Of a stretch of DNA of 64,000 bases, positions 38,101-46,989 are shown one piece after another; positions within the stretch are counted from its first letter, which is position 1, and the number at the start of each line of letters is the position of its first letter. The DNA is taken from contig NC_079971.1 in NCBI RefSeq assembly GCF_029852145.1, positions 23,187,563 to 23,251,562 on the forward strand, written 5' to 3'. A program made the translations under genes and the position numbers. The stretch comes from Microplitis mediator. Its lineage: Eukaryota; Arthropoda; Insecta; Hymenoptera; Braconidae. The notes beneath the pieces were generated by a model. It was not told the origin of the DNA, made no database searches, and saw only the letters and a program-made list of their open reading frames with translations.

Positions 38101-38446
38101 TTCTATTAATTCTATTTCGTCAATGCAACATCCCCTTAATCCACTTAATCATTTACATTATCCTGGAAGCCATCATCCGGCTTCACGACCGTACTTATAT
38201 GATGCTTTTAATACACAAAAAGCTTCACCAACTTCGTCGGCGGTAACTCCTGGTACTAATAATAATCAGAATACGACGTCTTTTCCTAATCAGCTCATCA
38301 GCTTGCATCAGATAAGGAATTACGCGCATCAACCTAATTTAGGTAATTTGGGAAATTTGGGCAATCTTAGTAATCTCAGTAATTTGGGTAATATTAGTGC
38401 GTCTATGGAGGGACATTCTTTACTTGGACTTAAAGATAAACAATAA
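21876..38446 (+). CDS. rn: Rotund/squeeze-type C2H2 zinc-finger transcription factor (spliced)
   Basis: Predicted nuclear DNA-binding regulator. Model: join 21876-21977, 24360-24611, 37217-38446; all junctions are phase 0, giving 527 aa. Five complete Krüppel-type fingers lie at about residues 140-162, 168-190, 196-220, 226-248 and 257-279, with the linkers LGIKP, TGDKP and QTDKP. Motifs such as FTQLSHLQQHIRTH, SQLSNLQSHSRCHQ and SYTQETYLAKHMQKH are those of the fly Rotund/Squeeze and worm LIN-29 family. Flies have both rn and sqz; I cannot tell which this matches, so the symbol is provisional. The C-terminal ~245 residues are low complexity (Ala, His, Gly and Asn tracts and an NLGNLG repeat). 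Known family roles are leg, eye and neuronal patterning. Exons 1 and 2 are inferred from open frame and splice sites. Further 5' or alternative exons are possible. Confidence 0.75.
22352..23218 (+). repeat. Inverted repeat, left arm (~870 bp)
   Basis: The reverse complement of this segment matches 25911-26786 almost base for base from TTAGATAATGCAAGTC at the outer end to CTGCGACCCGCGAC at the inner end. By eye only scattered substitutions and small indels separate the arms. It lies in intron 1 of the zinc-finger gene. The arm has no terminal transposon signature and no ORF. Confidence 0.9.
23219..24359 (+). other. Intron 1 remainder, possible alternative promoter
   Basis: Non-coding sequence inside the loop of the inverted repeat. 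An initiator-like ATTCAGTCGG at about 23946 is followed by a donor-like GTGAGC at 23971, and CATTCAGTGACTG lies at about 24126. These might mark an alternative 5' leader that feeds exon 2, whose two in-frame ATGs (24408 and 24423) could then start translation. In fly rn and roughened eye, alternative promoters give different N-termini to the same fingers. Here that is only inference. Confidence 0.25.
24360..24611 (+). CDS. rn: rn/sqz coding exon 2 (inferred)
   Basis: The frame is open from the TTAG acceptor at 24356-24359 to the donor AAG|GTACC, 84 codons, phase 0 at both ends. Residues before the first ATG (24408), reading about KLVYSNYAYGTK, look like protein, so this is probably an internal exon rather than only a start exon. 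CAAG at 24371-24374 is an in-phase alternative acceptor. The remainder is Pro/Ser/Gly-rich with a TPPTPPTP motif near the end. The exon is symmetric, so skipping it would keep the frame. It is flanked by the two arms of an inverted repeat. Confidence 0.6.
24612..25910 (+). other. Intron 2, first part, with dispersed GTAGAGAATTTAAC repeats
   Basis: Diverged units of the ~185-bp family occur near 24700, 24890 and 25090, each with a TTTTTGTAGAGAATTT word and a CTACAAAAAA partner a few bases later. The rest shows no coding potential. A CCTTGT-type short repeat is at 25576-25602. Confidence 0.5.
25911..26786 (-). repeat. Inverted repeat, right arm (~876 bp)
   Basis: Reverse complement of 22352-23218. 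Its inner end carries tandem GTCGCGG-type words (25911-25945). Lies in intron 2, 1.3 kb after exon 2. Together the arms could form a very long RNA hairpin in the pre-mRNA with exon 2 in its 2.7-kb loop. Confidence 0.9.
26787..27872 (+). other. Intron 2, non-coding
   Basis: AT-rich; a (TA)n tract near 27432-27470. Frames at 27276-27623 (minus) and 27536-27724 (plus) overlap each other over TA repeats and lack domains. Confidence 0.5.
27873..28522. mobile_element. TGCACAGAAAAAA MITE with an inserted MITE dimer
   Basis: Left end TGCACAGAAAAAATAATTTT and right end AAATCATTTTTTTCTGTGTG are inverted repeats of the family also seen at 52509-52649 and 53886-54112. The middle (about 28090-28457) is two copies of the CCTGAAGTTAGCAGAC family in tandem, apparently inserted later. 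Confidence 0.6.
29340..29704. mobile_element. Tandem pair of CTGAAGTTAGCAGAC-type MITEs
   Basis: Two ~190-bp units share the interior ATATGCACATGTAGAAAATT, then AACTACAGGTG, and an end reading AAAATTATTAGACGTCGGCT. The second starts near 29511 with TGATCCTAAAATTGGCAGAC. The same dimer layout recurs at 28090, 44332 and 45868. Confidence 0.65.
29705..30764 (+). other. Intron 2, non-coding
   Basis: Contains a TCA microsatellite near 30240-30264 and a (TA)n tract at 30381-30413. Frames at 30424-30687 are hydrophobic, AT-rich and without a domain. They are judged spurious. Confidence 0.5.
30765..31545. repeat. Foldback elements with AACTTAAAGTTT core
   Basis: 31251-31370 and 31396-31505 are inverted copies: both carry GACACTGAAACTTTAAGTTT, a CATGA word and CGATTTCAGACT in mirrored order around a centre near 31385. 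A partial copy (30765-30925) repeats the right arm and a shortened left arm. No ORF with similarity was found; frames 31047-31238 and 31219-31401 (minus) are within the arms. Confidence 0.7.
31700..31920. repeat. Third, partial copy of the AACTTAAAGTTT foldback
   Basis: Repeats the left half of the 31040-31385 unit, including GGGCAGAAA, a TTCTTCCC word, TTGAAATTCGCTTCTTTCGA and CACTGAAACTTTAAGTTTCG, and stops at ATGCTGGTATCATGAAA. The frame at 31727-31909 (minus) lies inside it and is not considered a gene. Confidence 0.65.
31921..33639 (+). other. Intron 2, non-coding
   Basis: Includes degenerate ATTTTACCCCGAGTTC-type repeats (32125-32250), a GC-richer patch at 32540-32640 with no convincing exon, and (TA)n tracts at about 33176-33230 and 33367-33401. 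Confidence 0.5.
33640..34330. repeat. Tandem array, ~180-bp monomer, about 4 copies
   Basis: The phrase GTAGGAAATTTCATGCTGTA followed by CAAAAAAGTATTC recurs near 33700, 33885 and 34069, with a diverged copy near 34240, so the spacing is 171-184 bp. Each unit also has a TTCGATATTTT box and a CTCAAGGATT box. Confidence 0.8.
34331..35439 (+). other. Intron 2, non-coding, with long (AT)n tract
   Basis: A near-perfect (AT)n tract runs at about 35131-35195. Three frames over it translate as Tyr-Ile repeats and are artefacts. An ATA microsatellite lies at 35000-35024. Confidence 0.6.
35440..36100. repeat. Tandem array, exact 184-bp period, 4 copies
   Basis: The phrase TACTTTTTTGTAGAG starts at 35471, 35655 and 35839, and as TACTTTTTTGAAGAG at 36023, i.e. 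exactly 184 bp apart. Middle copies are nearly identical, suggesting recent amplification. Each unit contains AAAGGTCTGATTAAC, AATCCTTAAAGAGTTAAACG and ACTAGTAAAGATATCG. Confidence 0.9.
36101..37216 (+). other. End of intron 2 and acceptor
   Basis: AT-rich; a poly(A) tract near 36436. Diverged CTCTACAAATT repeat words occur at 36930 and 37110. Ends in TTTTTATGTTACAG, the acceptor for the zinc-finger exon. Confidence 0.6.
37217..38446 (+). CDS. rn: rn/sqz zinc-finger and C-terminal exon
   Basis: 409 codons and a TAA stop. It begins IFGSKADLQLHTQIH, which is the second half of a C2H2 finger, and continues with five full fingers. Finger 3 has the wider CRHPGC spacing and finger 4 has an extra Cys (CYKCF). 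After RTDKRPP the sequence becomes Ala/His/Gly/Asn-rich with a run of four to five His, GGGGTGNGGGG, and NLG repeats near the end. An open frame continues 21 nt upstream, but the acceptor and family homology place the exon start at the Ile codon. Minus-strand and frame-shifted ORFs over this region (37623-38027, 37845-38246) are shadows. Confidence 0.95.
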   Translation: MFGSKADLQLHTQIHMREAKPYKCTQCSKAFANSSYLSQHTRIHLGIKPYRCEICQRKFTQLSHLQQHIRTHTGDKPYKCRHPGCTKAFSQLSNLQSHSRCHQTDKPYKCNSCYKCFSDEPSLLEHIPKHKESKHLKTHICQYCGKSYTQETYLAKHMQKHAERTDKRPPIIGTGLRPSIHAAMAAAAQHHQDAAAHHYWPKVSPDSVISELHDRLPHHHHHTDYHQNPNGPTDMLLQHGGGGTGNGGGGTGAGGHRDIENDSRQQTPQPPGVGGGGGANHHPNSSSAFTPISSISINSISSMQHPLNPLNHLHYPGSHHPASRPYLYDAFNTQKASPTSSAVTPGTNNNQNTTSFPNQLISLHQIRNYAHQPNLGNLGNLGNLSNLSNLGNISASMEGHSLLGLKDKQ

Positions 38447-38499
38447 TTTATTTTATTGTTTATATATATATTTTTTAATTGTTATTATTGTTATTTATT

Positions 38500-39010
38500 T
38501 ATAACTACCGTCTTATCTTTTTTTATGAATATCTCCAAAAATATGAGGTATATCAAAAAAAGTACAGAATACTTTTTTGTAGAGCATTTAATTCTCCATC
38601 AAAAAGTACTGATTAAAAATTTTCATAAAATGAATATTTAAAAAGTTACAGTAATTACAAGTATTGGAGTCAAGAGTTGTTTAAAAAAATGAAGTTTTTT
38701 TTGTTATCACAAATTATCTCAAAAAATAATGAAAATATCGATAAAATTAATCAATACTTTTTTGTAGAACGTTAAATTCTCTAAAAAAAAGTACTGATTA
38801 AAAATTTTCAAAAAATGAATATTTAAAAAGTTACAGTAATTACAAGTATTGGAGTCAAGAGTTGTTTAAAAAAATGAAGTTTTTTTTGTTATCACTGATT
38901 ATCTGAAAAAATAATAAAAATATCGATAAAACCAATCAATACTTTTTTGTAGAGCGTAAAAATCTCTATAAAAAAGGTCTGCATGACATTTTACCTAAAG
39001 TCGATTCTCG
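38500..39010. repeat. Tandem array, ~185-bp monomer, 3 copies
   Basis: TACTTTTTTGTAGA recurs near 38569, 38756 and 38938. Units share AAAAAGTTACAGTAATTACA and TTGGAGTCAAGAGTTG. The array starts about 55 bp after the rn/sqz stop codon and so probably lies in its 3' UTR or just beyond. Confidence 0.8.
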
Positions 39011-42000
39011 AGGTTCAGGGATCGATTCCCCAGAAATTTCGGTAGTCGACTAAAGAATAATTTTTTTAAAATTTAAAGCGCGGGATTAAATTCAAATATC
39101 AAGAGAACTGACAAGAATGGAATATTAAAAATAACAACAATAATAATGATTAAAAAAAAAAAAATTAAGACAGATGACATAAAATGAGCGTACACTCATG
39201 AGGGCACAAATCGCGAAGTTTTTTTGTAAAAAAAAAAATAGCGAAGAGAGACAAAGAGATAGAGATAGTAAATAATAATGAAAGATAGAAATAAATATTT
39301 GGTGTAGGTAGAGTAGGTTGACGGTGCCACGAAATATAAAAGTAAAAAAAAATGTGAATGAAGTAATTAAAGTTTAACACAATTTAAATAAATAAATAAA
39401 AAAATAATTGTAATGTGTTGACTGCATATGAGTGGTATGGAAAACCTCTTGTACATAATTATTATATAAATATAAATATATATAAATAAATATATATATA
39501 TAAATATATATTAAAAAAAAAATATGAGAAAATTAAATAAATAAAATGATATATTAATTATTATTATAATTATTGATTATATTAATATTTTGTAGGTGTG
39601 TAAGGTGAATTTAAAAATTTAAATAGACTTAATAATAATAATAATTATTATTAAAATTATTAATTATGAAAATTTAATTAAATTAATTCATATAAATAAT
39701 AATTTTTAAATAAATAATTCTATGTACCTTCGAGGGAAAGAGATTTGGATAACTGACGCTGTCCAATTTCACACAAATTTTTTTTTACTTTTACTTTTAA
39801 CTTTTTTTTTTTTAGAAAAAACAAATGTATGAACAAAATATATTTTTAATATTCTGTTGAAAATTTAATAATTTTTTATAATTTAATAATAAAAATAAAT
39901 TAATTTGAGGTAAATTTTATAATTATTTGTATTGTCGTACAAAAATTTTTTTTTTAATAAAAATTAAAAATTCTTGTGTGAATGAGACAAATTTTTAATT
40001 ATTAAAAAATAGTATAAATAATTAATAAAAAAAAAAAAAAATGCACATTTAAAAAATTTGAAAATAAATAAGTCCATTTTTTTCAAATATTTTTTTTTTA
40101 ATTATTTACTGTATTTATTTATAATTAAAAATTTGTCTGATGTCTGCTACATTCGCACTCATAAACTCTTTAGTAAAAATTAATTTTTAATTTTTTTTTC
40201 AAAAATTTCATGTATAAAATTTTTTTATTTACAGAATAAGAAAAAAAAATTTTTTTTTTTTTTAATCTGATACTCAAAAAAAATTCTGAAATAAATTAAA
40301 AATAAATTTCAAATTTACCTTGAATTTAAAAAAAAATCATGACAAAAAAAAATGACAATTAATAATTAAATTAAAAGCACGACGAACAAAAAAATGCATT
40401 TTTTTAAATTTACTAAAAAAAAAATAAAATAAATAAAAGAATCGAACATTGTAGATAATTTTCTTGTTACGGCGTGAGTTTACTTGTACTATTTCTCACT
40501 TAATTATTATCAATTAATTAATAAATAATAATAGAAATTTTTTTTTACTTCATATATTTTAAAGACTAAAATGCCAAATTTGTATCTGTAATATATAAAA
40601 TAAAATTAATCAATTGCCAATTAATTTTAAAAATAAAAAAAACCAACAATAGAAAAATAAAATAATTTAAAAAAAAATAAATGAGAAATTGTACGGAGAT
40701 TAAAATCACGCCTCACCTGTGCTCAAGTTGTTTACTATTAGTTTGTTATTAATTATTAATAATTAAGAAAGTATGATATTCTACTACTACTACCATTTAT
40801 ATAAATAATAATAACGAATTATTAATATTATTATAATTATTATTATTATTAATTATTAATTATTATTATAATTATAATCGTCACATCGCTCTTTTGGTTT
40901 CCTTAACGATTGTTGAACGCCGGGTACGCGTGATTATTTTTTTTGAACAAATTAAATGTTTAATAAAAATAATAAAAATTTAAAAAAAAAAAAAATGGTT
41001 TTGTCAAGTGACAAGTGTGTGAGCAATTGAATAATTAAAAGTGAGCGTGAAGATAATAAATTAATGTATGAATGGTTTATTTTTTTTTTTATGTAAAATA
41101 TGAAAGCGATTGGGTAAAGGATATTATTATTAGTTTTTTTTTTTTTTTTCATTTTGTTATTAGGGAAACCAGGGACCTCGCGCTTTAATTGTGATTATTT
41201 TTTTTCTATCCTTAGTTCCTATTTTTATTATTATTATTATTATTTTTATTGATTATTATTATTAATTGATAATATTATACTTATGATTTTCGTTTAATAA
41301 AATATCCCGTTTAAAAAAAAATTAATTATTGTTTTTATTATTTATTTAAATAAGTTATTAATAATAAATCCTGTTATAATTTATTTGAGGGAACATCAAC
41401 CTTTAAGTCAAAATTCATTTTTTTTTCTTTTTTTTTTTGTATAGATTATTTATTTGTGGATAATAAGTATATATTGTGTAACGCGGGACAATAATCGCGG
41501 GAAAAATAATAGTGTCGGCTGAGGAACTGCCGCCAAAAGTTTAAACTTAAAACTTTATTTCTTGCAGATAAATAATTTAAATATCAACATAATTTTTTAT
41601 TGTAAAAATATAAAGATGATCGCGTTATTTTATATTTTATTAAACATGTTTTAATTTAAACAACAGAGCCGACAAGTTCATTTATTAAAATAATAATTTA
41701 AAATAAAATTACGGATGAGAAGCCTCGAAAATAAATTATTCATTACACAAATAAATATATATTTTTATCGATGTTAAGTATTGATAAATAATTAAATAAT
41801 ATTATAAATAAACTTTAAGATGTCGATTATTATTTTATTGTTTTTTTTACCGTTACTTTATTTTTATTGTTCGAGGGAAAATTTGATCGGATAAAAATTC
41901 CACCGGCTGAAAATTTGAAAAAAATCTTTTGATAATTGTAATTGACTTAATCCGATGCCAGCCGACCAAATGCTATTTTTAATTACGCAAGATTATAAAT

Positions 42001-43602
42001 AAATTATTTTATAAAAATCTGTCAATTCGCGATTTTAAAGGTTTCTTTGAATTATAATTTATTTATATATATAAAGAATTTAACGTCTTCTTTTAATCGA
42101 GTAATTCTATCCTAAAGTTTTAAACTCGTTATACATTCGCCAGCTTGGGTACGTAAGCCACGTGTTGTCTGAATTTAAAACCGCGTTAAATAAAAATTTA
42201 AAAAAATATTTTTATATCACCGATCAATTTTCATATTTTATTTAAATCATATCTCGTTGTTTAAATTAAAATAACTTGAAAACCACTGGGTTTAAATGAA
42301 AATTCACAAGGACATTATTTGCAGTAAATATAATTCTCTACAAAAAAGTATTCAATAATTTTTTCCGTAACTTCAAAAGTTTTCCCAAAATTTTCATTTA
42401 AAATAAAAAACAATTTTTCCTACAATATCAGAATTTATTTTCGAACCACATTTCTGGCTAAACTATCAAAGATACGACAAAAATACACGAGTACAATTTT
42501 GTTGCAAATTAAATTCCCTACAAAAAAGCTCCTGATAACTTTTTCCATAAATTAAAAGGTATACACATAATTTAAATTCTTAAGTTCCGTCATTGAAAAA
42601 TTATCAAAATTTTTTAGAATTAATTGAAATTTGGTTGATGTTTCTTTCAAAATTTTTTAAAATTTTAAAATGGAACAATATATTTATTATTATTTTTATT
42701 AGAGGACCAAAAATCGCAATAAAACATAAATATCACAGTATTTATTTAAATAAAAAAAGAATAAAATTTTTCCGAGGCTTCCAAGAAAATGCCGTCCAAT
42801 TATTTTTAAATTAAAAATTATACCGCAATTTTTTTTTTTATTACTCTTTTTTAGGACATTGTCAGTGAGTACTTATCAAAATCACATGCGTGAATGTGTT
42901 AACTAAATAATAATAATAATATACTAATAATTATTTAATTAACAACGTAAGGAAAACAATATATTGCGTGGTACGAACAAAACTGTGATATTTAATTGTA
43001 TAAATTAACAAAATATTATAAATAATTCATTATTAATTAAATTAATTAATTATAAATATATAAAATAATAACTAAAAAAATTTTTTTTTCAATTAAAATT
43101 TAAAATGTAGAATTAACTGATGGATATTTCAATGCATTCAGACTTTAAAACTTTTTAAAAATTAAAAAGTTAAAATAATAATTAATAAATTAATTATTAG
43201 TTTTCATAAATGAATGAGGAGATATTTAAAATTGTGTGTTTACTCGTTTCCTGTTTGTAAAAAAAAAACTTAAATAAAAAAAAAATCTATGCTACACGTT
43301 TGGTAAATAAATTCAATTTGAAAATATATATATTAAAAAATATATAAATAAATAAATTAATGAAAAAAACACAATATAAATACTTGAAAAAAAATATATA
43401 TACATATATATGTATATGTAAGTTAAAATTAATAGTTAATAAAATATAAATAACTGAATAATTATAAGACTTTGTATAATAAAAAAAAAGCACTCGCGTC
43501 CTTTCGTATTCTCTTACCCCGTTTTGAATTTAAAATGGAATAATAATAATAATAATAATGAAAAAATAAAATAATAAAGTTGAATTTTGAATTAAAAGTA
43601 GA
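39011..43602. other. Gene-free AT-rich stretch
   Basis: Very AT-rich with TAT/ATA and AAT tracts. A MITE-like unit at about 39976-40160 ends in GTCTGCTACATTCGCAC and resembles the one at 46286-46479. Dispersed CTCTACAAAAAAGTATT words occur at 42335 and 42515. No coding gene is supported. Confidence 0.5.
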
Positions 43603-43812
43603 ATTTTGAAATGCGCTGCGCATTATAGCGATCGCGTGATTTTGCCGCGAAAATTAAAAAATTCAAATTTAAAAATTTTTTTTCTGATTATTTATGATAA
43701 CAAAATAAGTAATTTTTTAATTTTGAGTATTTGTTAAATAATTTATTGGCAGATAAATTTAAATTTTCAAATTTCGCGCCTCTATTGCTTTTGACGCAGC
43801 GCATTTCAAAAT
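43603..43812. mobile_element. MITE with TTTTGAAATGCGCTGCG ends
   Basis: TTTTGAAATGCGCTGCG near 43604 is mirrored by CGCAGCGCATTTCAAAAT ending at 43812. The interior is AT-rich with CG-containing words near both ends and no ORF. Confidence 0.6.
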
Positions 43813-44331
43813 ATACTGGAAATTAGTTTGAACTGTTAAAAATAATACCGTTACAACAATTATTGTAATTGAGGAACAACGATAATTATTTTAAAATAAA
43901 AATTTTAAAATTTGTGAATAAATAAAATAACTGATAAATCGTAGAAAATAAAATTTAGTAGAATGAATTTTAATCAATAATTGTGGGAAAATTATTATTT
44001 TTTCTTTCAACTCAAATAACTAAGAAAATATTGATCTTATGGTAAAATTTGTAAAGAGCATTTTTGTAGGAAATTTAATTCTCTACAAAAAAGGTTTTCA
44101 CAATTTTTTACGTAGACTCAATAATTGCAAAGTTATCTGATTTGAAAGTAAATCGTTTAAAATTCACAAATTATTTGTCTATTTGAATTAATTTTCAATT
44201 AAAAATATCTTGTAAAATTTAAAATTTATATAAATATTTTTTGTGAATAATTATTAAATTATATACAAAAAATATTCAAATAAATTTTAACGTAAATTAA
44301 ATAGGTTACAAGAATTTTAAATTAAAAATTA
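43813..44331. other. Gene-free, one dispersed repeat unit
   Basis: A single diverged unit of the ~185-bp family (TTTGTAGGAAATTTAATTCTC then TACAAAAAAGG) is at about 44070-44095. Confidence 0.5.
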
Positions 44332-44752
44332 TGATCCTGAAATTAGCAGACATTTAAAAATTTTTGAATTTTCGTTTTTCAATAAATCAATTGCAAAAAA
44401 ATAATATAAAAATATGCACATGTAGAAAATTTAAAGAACTAAAGGTGCAATTTTTTCAAATATTTTTTTTTTAATGTTTTATCGTCTAAAAAAAAATCCA
44501 AAAATTATTAGACGTCTGCTAACTTCAGTATCATTAAAAATTCGTAAAATAAAAAGATCCTGAACTTAGTAGACAATTAAAAATTTTCGGATTTTTTTTT
44601 CGACAAATCAATTACAAAAAAAAATGAAAAAAAAATTGCACATGTAGAAAATTTTAAAAACTACAAGTGCAATTTTTTAAAATATTTTTTTTTTTTATAA
44701 TTTATCATTTTAAAAAAAATCCAAAAATTATTAGACCTCAGCTAATTTTCAG
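44332..44752. mobile_element. Tandem pair of CCTGAAGTTAGCAGAC MITEs
   Basis: First copy 44332-44534 starts TGATCCTGAAATTAGCAGAC and ends AGACGTCTGCTAACTTCAG, so the ends are inverted repeats. Second copy starts about 44556. Both contain GCACATGTAGAAAATTT. Confidence 0.75.
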
Positions 44753-45439
44753 TCATAAAATAAAATTATAATTTTTATGTTAAAATAAACATTCAATTAA
44801 TATGTATAATAATAATAGTAATAATAATAATGATAATAATAATAATAATAATATTAATAATAATAATAATCAAACTAAAAAATTTTAAATTAATTTTTTA
44901 AATGTCTAATTAAAAATAAAAAAATTAAATGTTTATATTCACTTGTAAATAAATAAAAAGCAATGCAAAATAATTGTCATTTTTTGTCACCCACCCAAAA
45001 ATATTTTTTAAAAATTTAATTAAAAGTCAATTCAAAAAATCAATGGCCGAAATAAATTTTTAGTTGTATAAAAAAATTTTTAAAAACTCACGTTGATACT
45101 CCGGACGAATCGATCGTTTGAATTTTTTCAAGTAATTAAATAATTTAAAAAAAAAACTTAAATTTCAAAGATGATAAATAAAAATGAATAATTCTAATAA
45201 ATTTTGAATAAAACTAGATCTTACATGATCGAGACTCTTGGTCTTGAGTTATTCACATTTTTTTATCACTAGTTTATTTAAATCGCCGAGTTATGACACT
45301 TAGACACGTATTTGATTATTACACGATAAAGAAAAAAAACGAAACATTAATAATAAAGTCAGCGGAATTTTAATTTAAATTTCAAACGCGCGGTAATAAA
45401 ATAAATAAAAAAAAATGTAAGGAAAATTATTCTACAACT
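44753..45439. other. Gene-free, AAT microsatellite
   Basis: An AAT/AATG tract runs at about 44808-44870. The remainder is AT-rich without coding signal. Confidence 0.5.
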
Positions 45440-45560
45440 GATAGTAAAAGACGCCGAGCCACAACTGCCGCCATCTTGTGTTCTGGTTTGAGAACTGAGG
45501 ATCCCGCATGCGCGGAGTCGAGACTTGACTACTGCGCATCTGAAGGTATTGAAGGGGCAA
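45440..45560. promoter_or_regulatory. Promoter-like island with YY1-like and NRF1-like words
   Basis: In an AT-rich setting this island reads CTGCCGCCATCTTGTG (on the minus strand CAAGATGGCGGCAG, a YY1/Pho-type site that is often a start region), then CCGCATGCGCGGA and TGCGCAT, which resemble NRF1/Ewg sites. Such sites mark housekeeping promoters. On the minus strand the ATG in AAGATGGCGGC opens only 15 codons before a stop, so no gene is called. Confidence 0.35.
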
Positions 45561-45867
45561 ATTCAAATTTACTGACTACTGGTAGTATTTACTGAAGGTA
45601 AGTCAACATTTTTGGCGGGATAATTTGAACATATTTTGAATATATTCATATAATATATGACGAAAATTGAAATTTGAATTTAGGTCAGCAAGTAAATATT
45701 TATTGAGGCATTTTAACACCAGATTCAAATTTTTTTAATTATTTTAGAAAACTTTCCCACCTCTAAAAAATATTAAAAAATTTTTTTTTATATTTCTAAT
45801 AATTTAATTATCTATTTTTTTTTTACTTTATGTTCTTCAATTTCATTAATTGTTAAGTTAATTAATG

Positions 45868-46275
45868 ATGATCCTGAAATTGACAGACGATTAAAAAATT
45901 TTTAATTTTTATTTAAACAAATTAATGAGAAAAAAAAAACTAAAAATATGCACATTTAGAAAATTCAAAAAACTATAGGTGCAATTTTTTCAAATATTTT
46001 TTTTTTTTTAATTTATTGTTGAGAAGAACAATTCAAAAATTATTAGACGTCGGCTGACTTCAGTATCATAATTAATGATACTGAAAGCTGGGGTCTAATA
46101 ATTTTTGGATTTTCTTTTGGACGGTAAATTATAAAAAAAAAAAAAATTGAAAAAATTGCACCTGTAGTTTTTTAAATTTTCTACGAGTGCATATTTTTAG
46201 TTTTCATTTTTTCGTAATTGATTTGTTGAAAAAAAACCCGAAAATTTTTAATTGTCTTCTGACTTCAGGATCGTA
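45868..46275. mobile_element. Pair of CCTGAAGTTAGCAGAC MITEs in opposite orientation
   Basis: Copy one (about 45868-46069) starts GATCCTGAAATTGACAGACG and ends TCGGCTGACTTCAGTATCAT. Copy two (46076-46275) is the inverse, starting TGATACTGAAAGCTGG and ending CTGACTTCAGGATCG. Confidence 0.7.
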
Positions 46276-46285
46276 GTTATAATTA

Positions 46286-46479
46286 GTGTGAATGTAGTAG
46301 ACATCGGACAAAATTATTAATGAATAGGGTAAATAATTAATAAAATAAAATTTTTAAAAAATGCGCATTTGAAAAATTTTCAAATTAACAAGTGAATTTT
46401 TTTCAAATATTTTTTTTTTTTAATTATTTACTCCATTTATTTATAATTTCAAATTTGCCTGATGTCTGCTACATTCACT
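46286..46479. mobile_element. MITE with GAATGTAGTAGACATC ends
   Basis: GTGTGAATGTAGTAGACATC is mirrored by GATGTCTGCTACATTCACTC 160 bp later. The interior contains ATGCGCATTTGAAAAATTTT. Related to the unit at 39976-40160. Confidence 0.65.
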
Positions 46480-46891
46480 CGTATTTTTTTATAAAATAAT
46501 TTTTTTTCCGAAAGACGATTATCCCTCCCCCTAAAAAATCATAAAATAATTTTTCTTTCATTAAAAATAACTTTATTTTTAAAATTTTCTCTTATTTTAT
46601 CCTCCATACTCTGCTCTGCCTCTAAAATCATAAACTAAATTACCAACAAAATTTCTTGAATAATTTTTTTAACCAAATTATTGATAGCGGACCATCGTGC
46701 CCCGGCCTTTATTGCATTACATTTTTATTTCTATTTTTGTAATTAAATTATTATATTTTTATTTTCTCAAACGGGATGATGACGAAATTTCTAAACTTAT
46801 CTTAATGACTGTCACCTTGAAATTTCTTTGTCATCAATTTTATTTTTAAGCTGCAGTTCCTTTTTTTTTTTTACAATCGACACTTAATAAT

Positions 46892-46900
46892 TTATATAAA
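46892..46900 (+). promoter_or_regulatory. Possible TATA box of cluster gene A
   Basis: TATATAAAC lies 98 bp before the predicted ATG. Initiation about 30 bp downstream would leave a ~65-nt leader. Genes B and C show no equally clear box. Confidence 0.35.
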
Positions 46901-46989
46901 CGTTACTTTTTTTTTTCACCGCATTTTTGTAGTCGGGTTTCCCCATTAATTTCTGAGCTGCCTTCACAATATTAAAGCTTCTCAAAAAA

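Noticed and set aside
37623..38246. Minus-strand and second-frame ORFs over the zinc-finger exon
   Set aside because: Shadows of a clearly homologous coding exon in the main frame.
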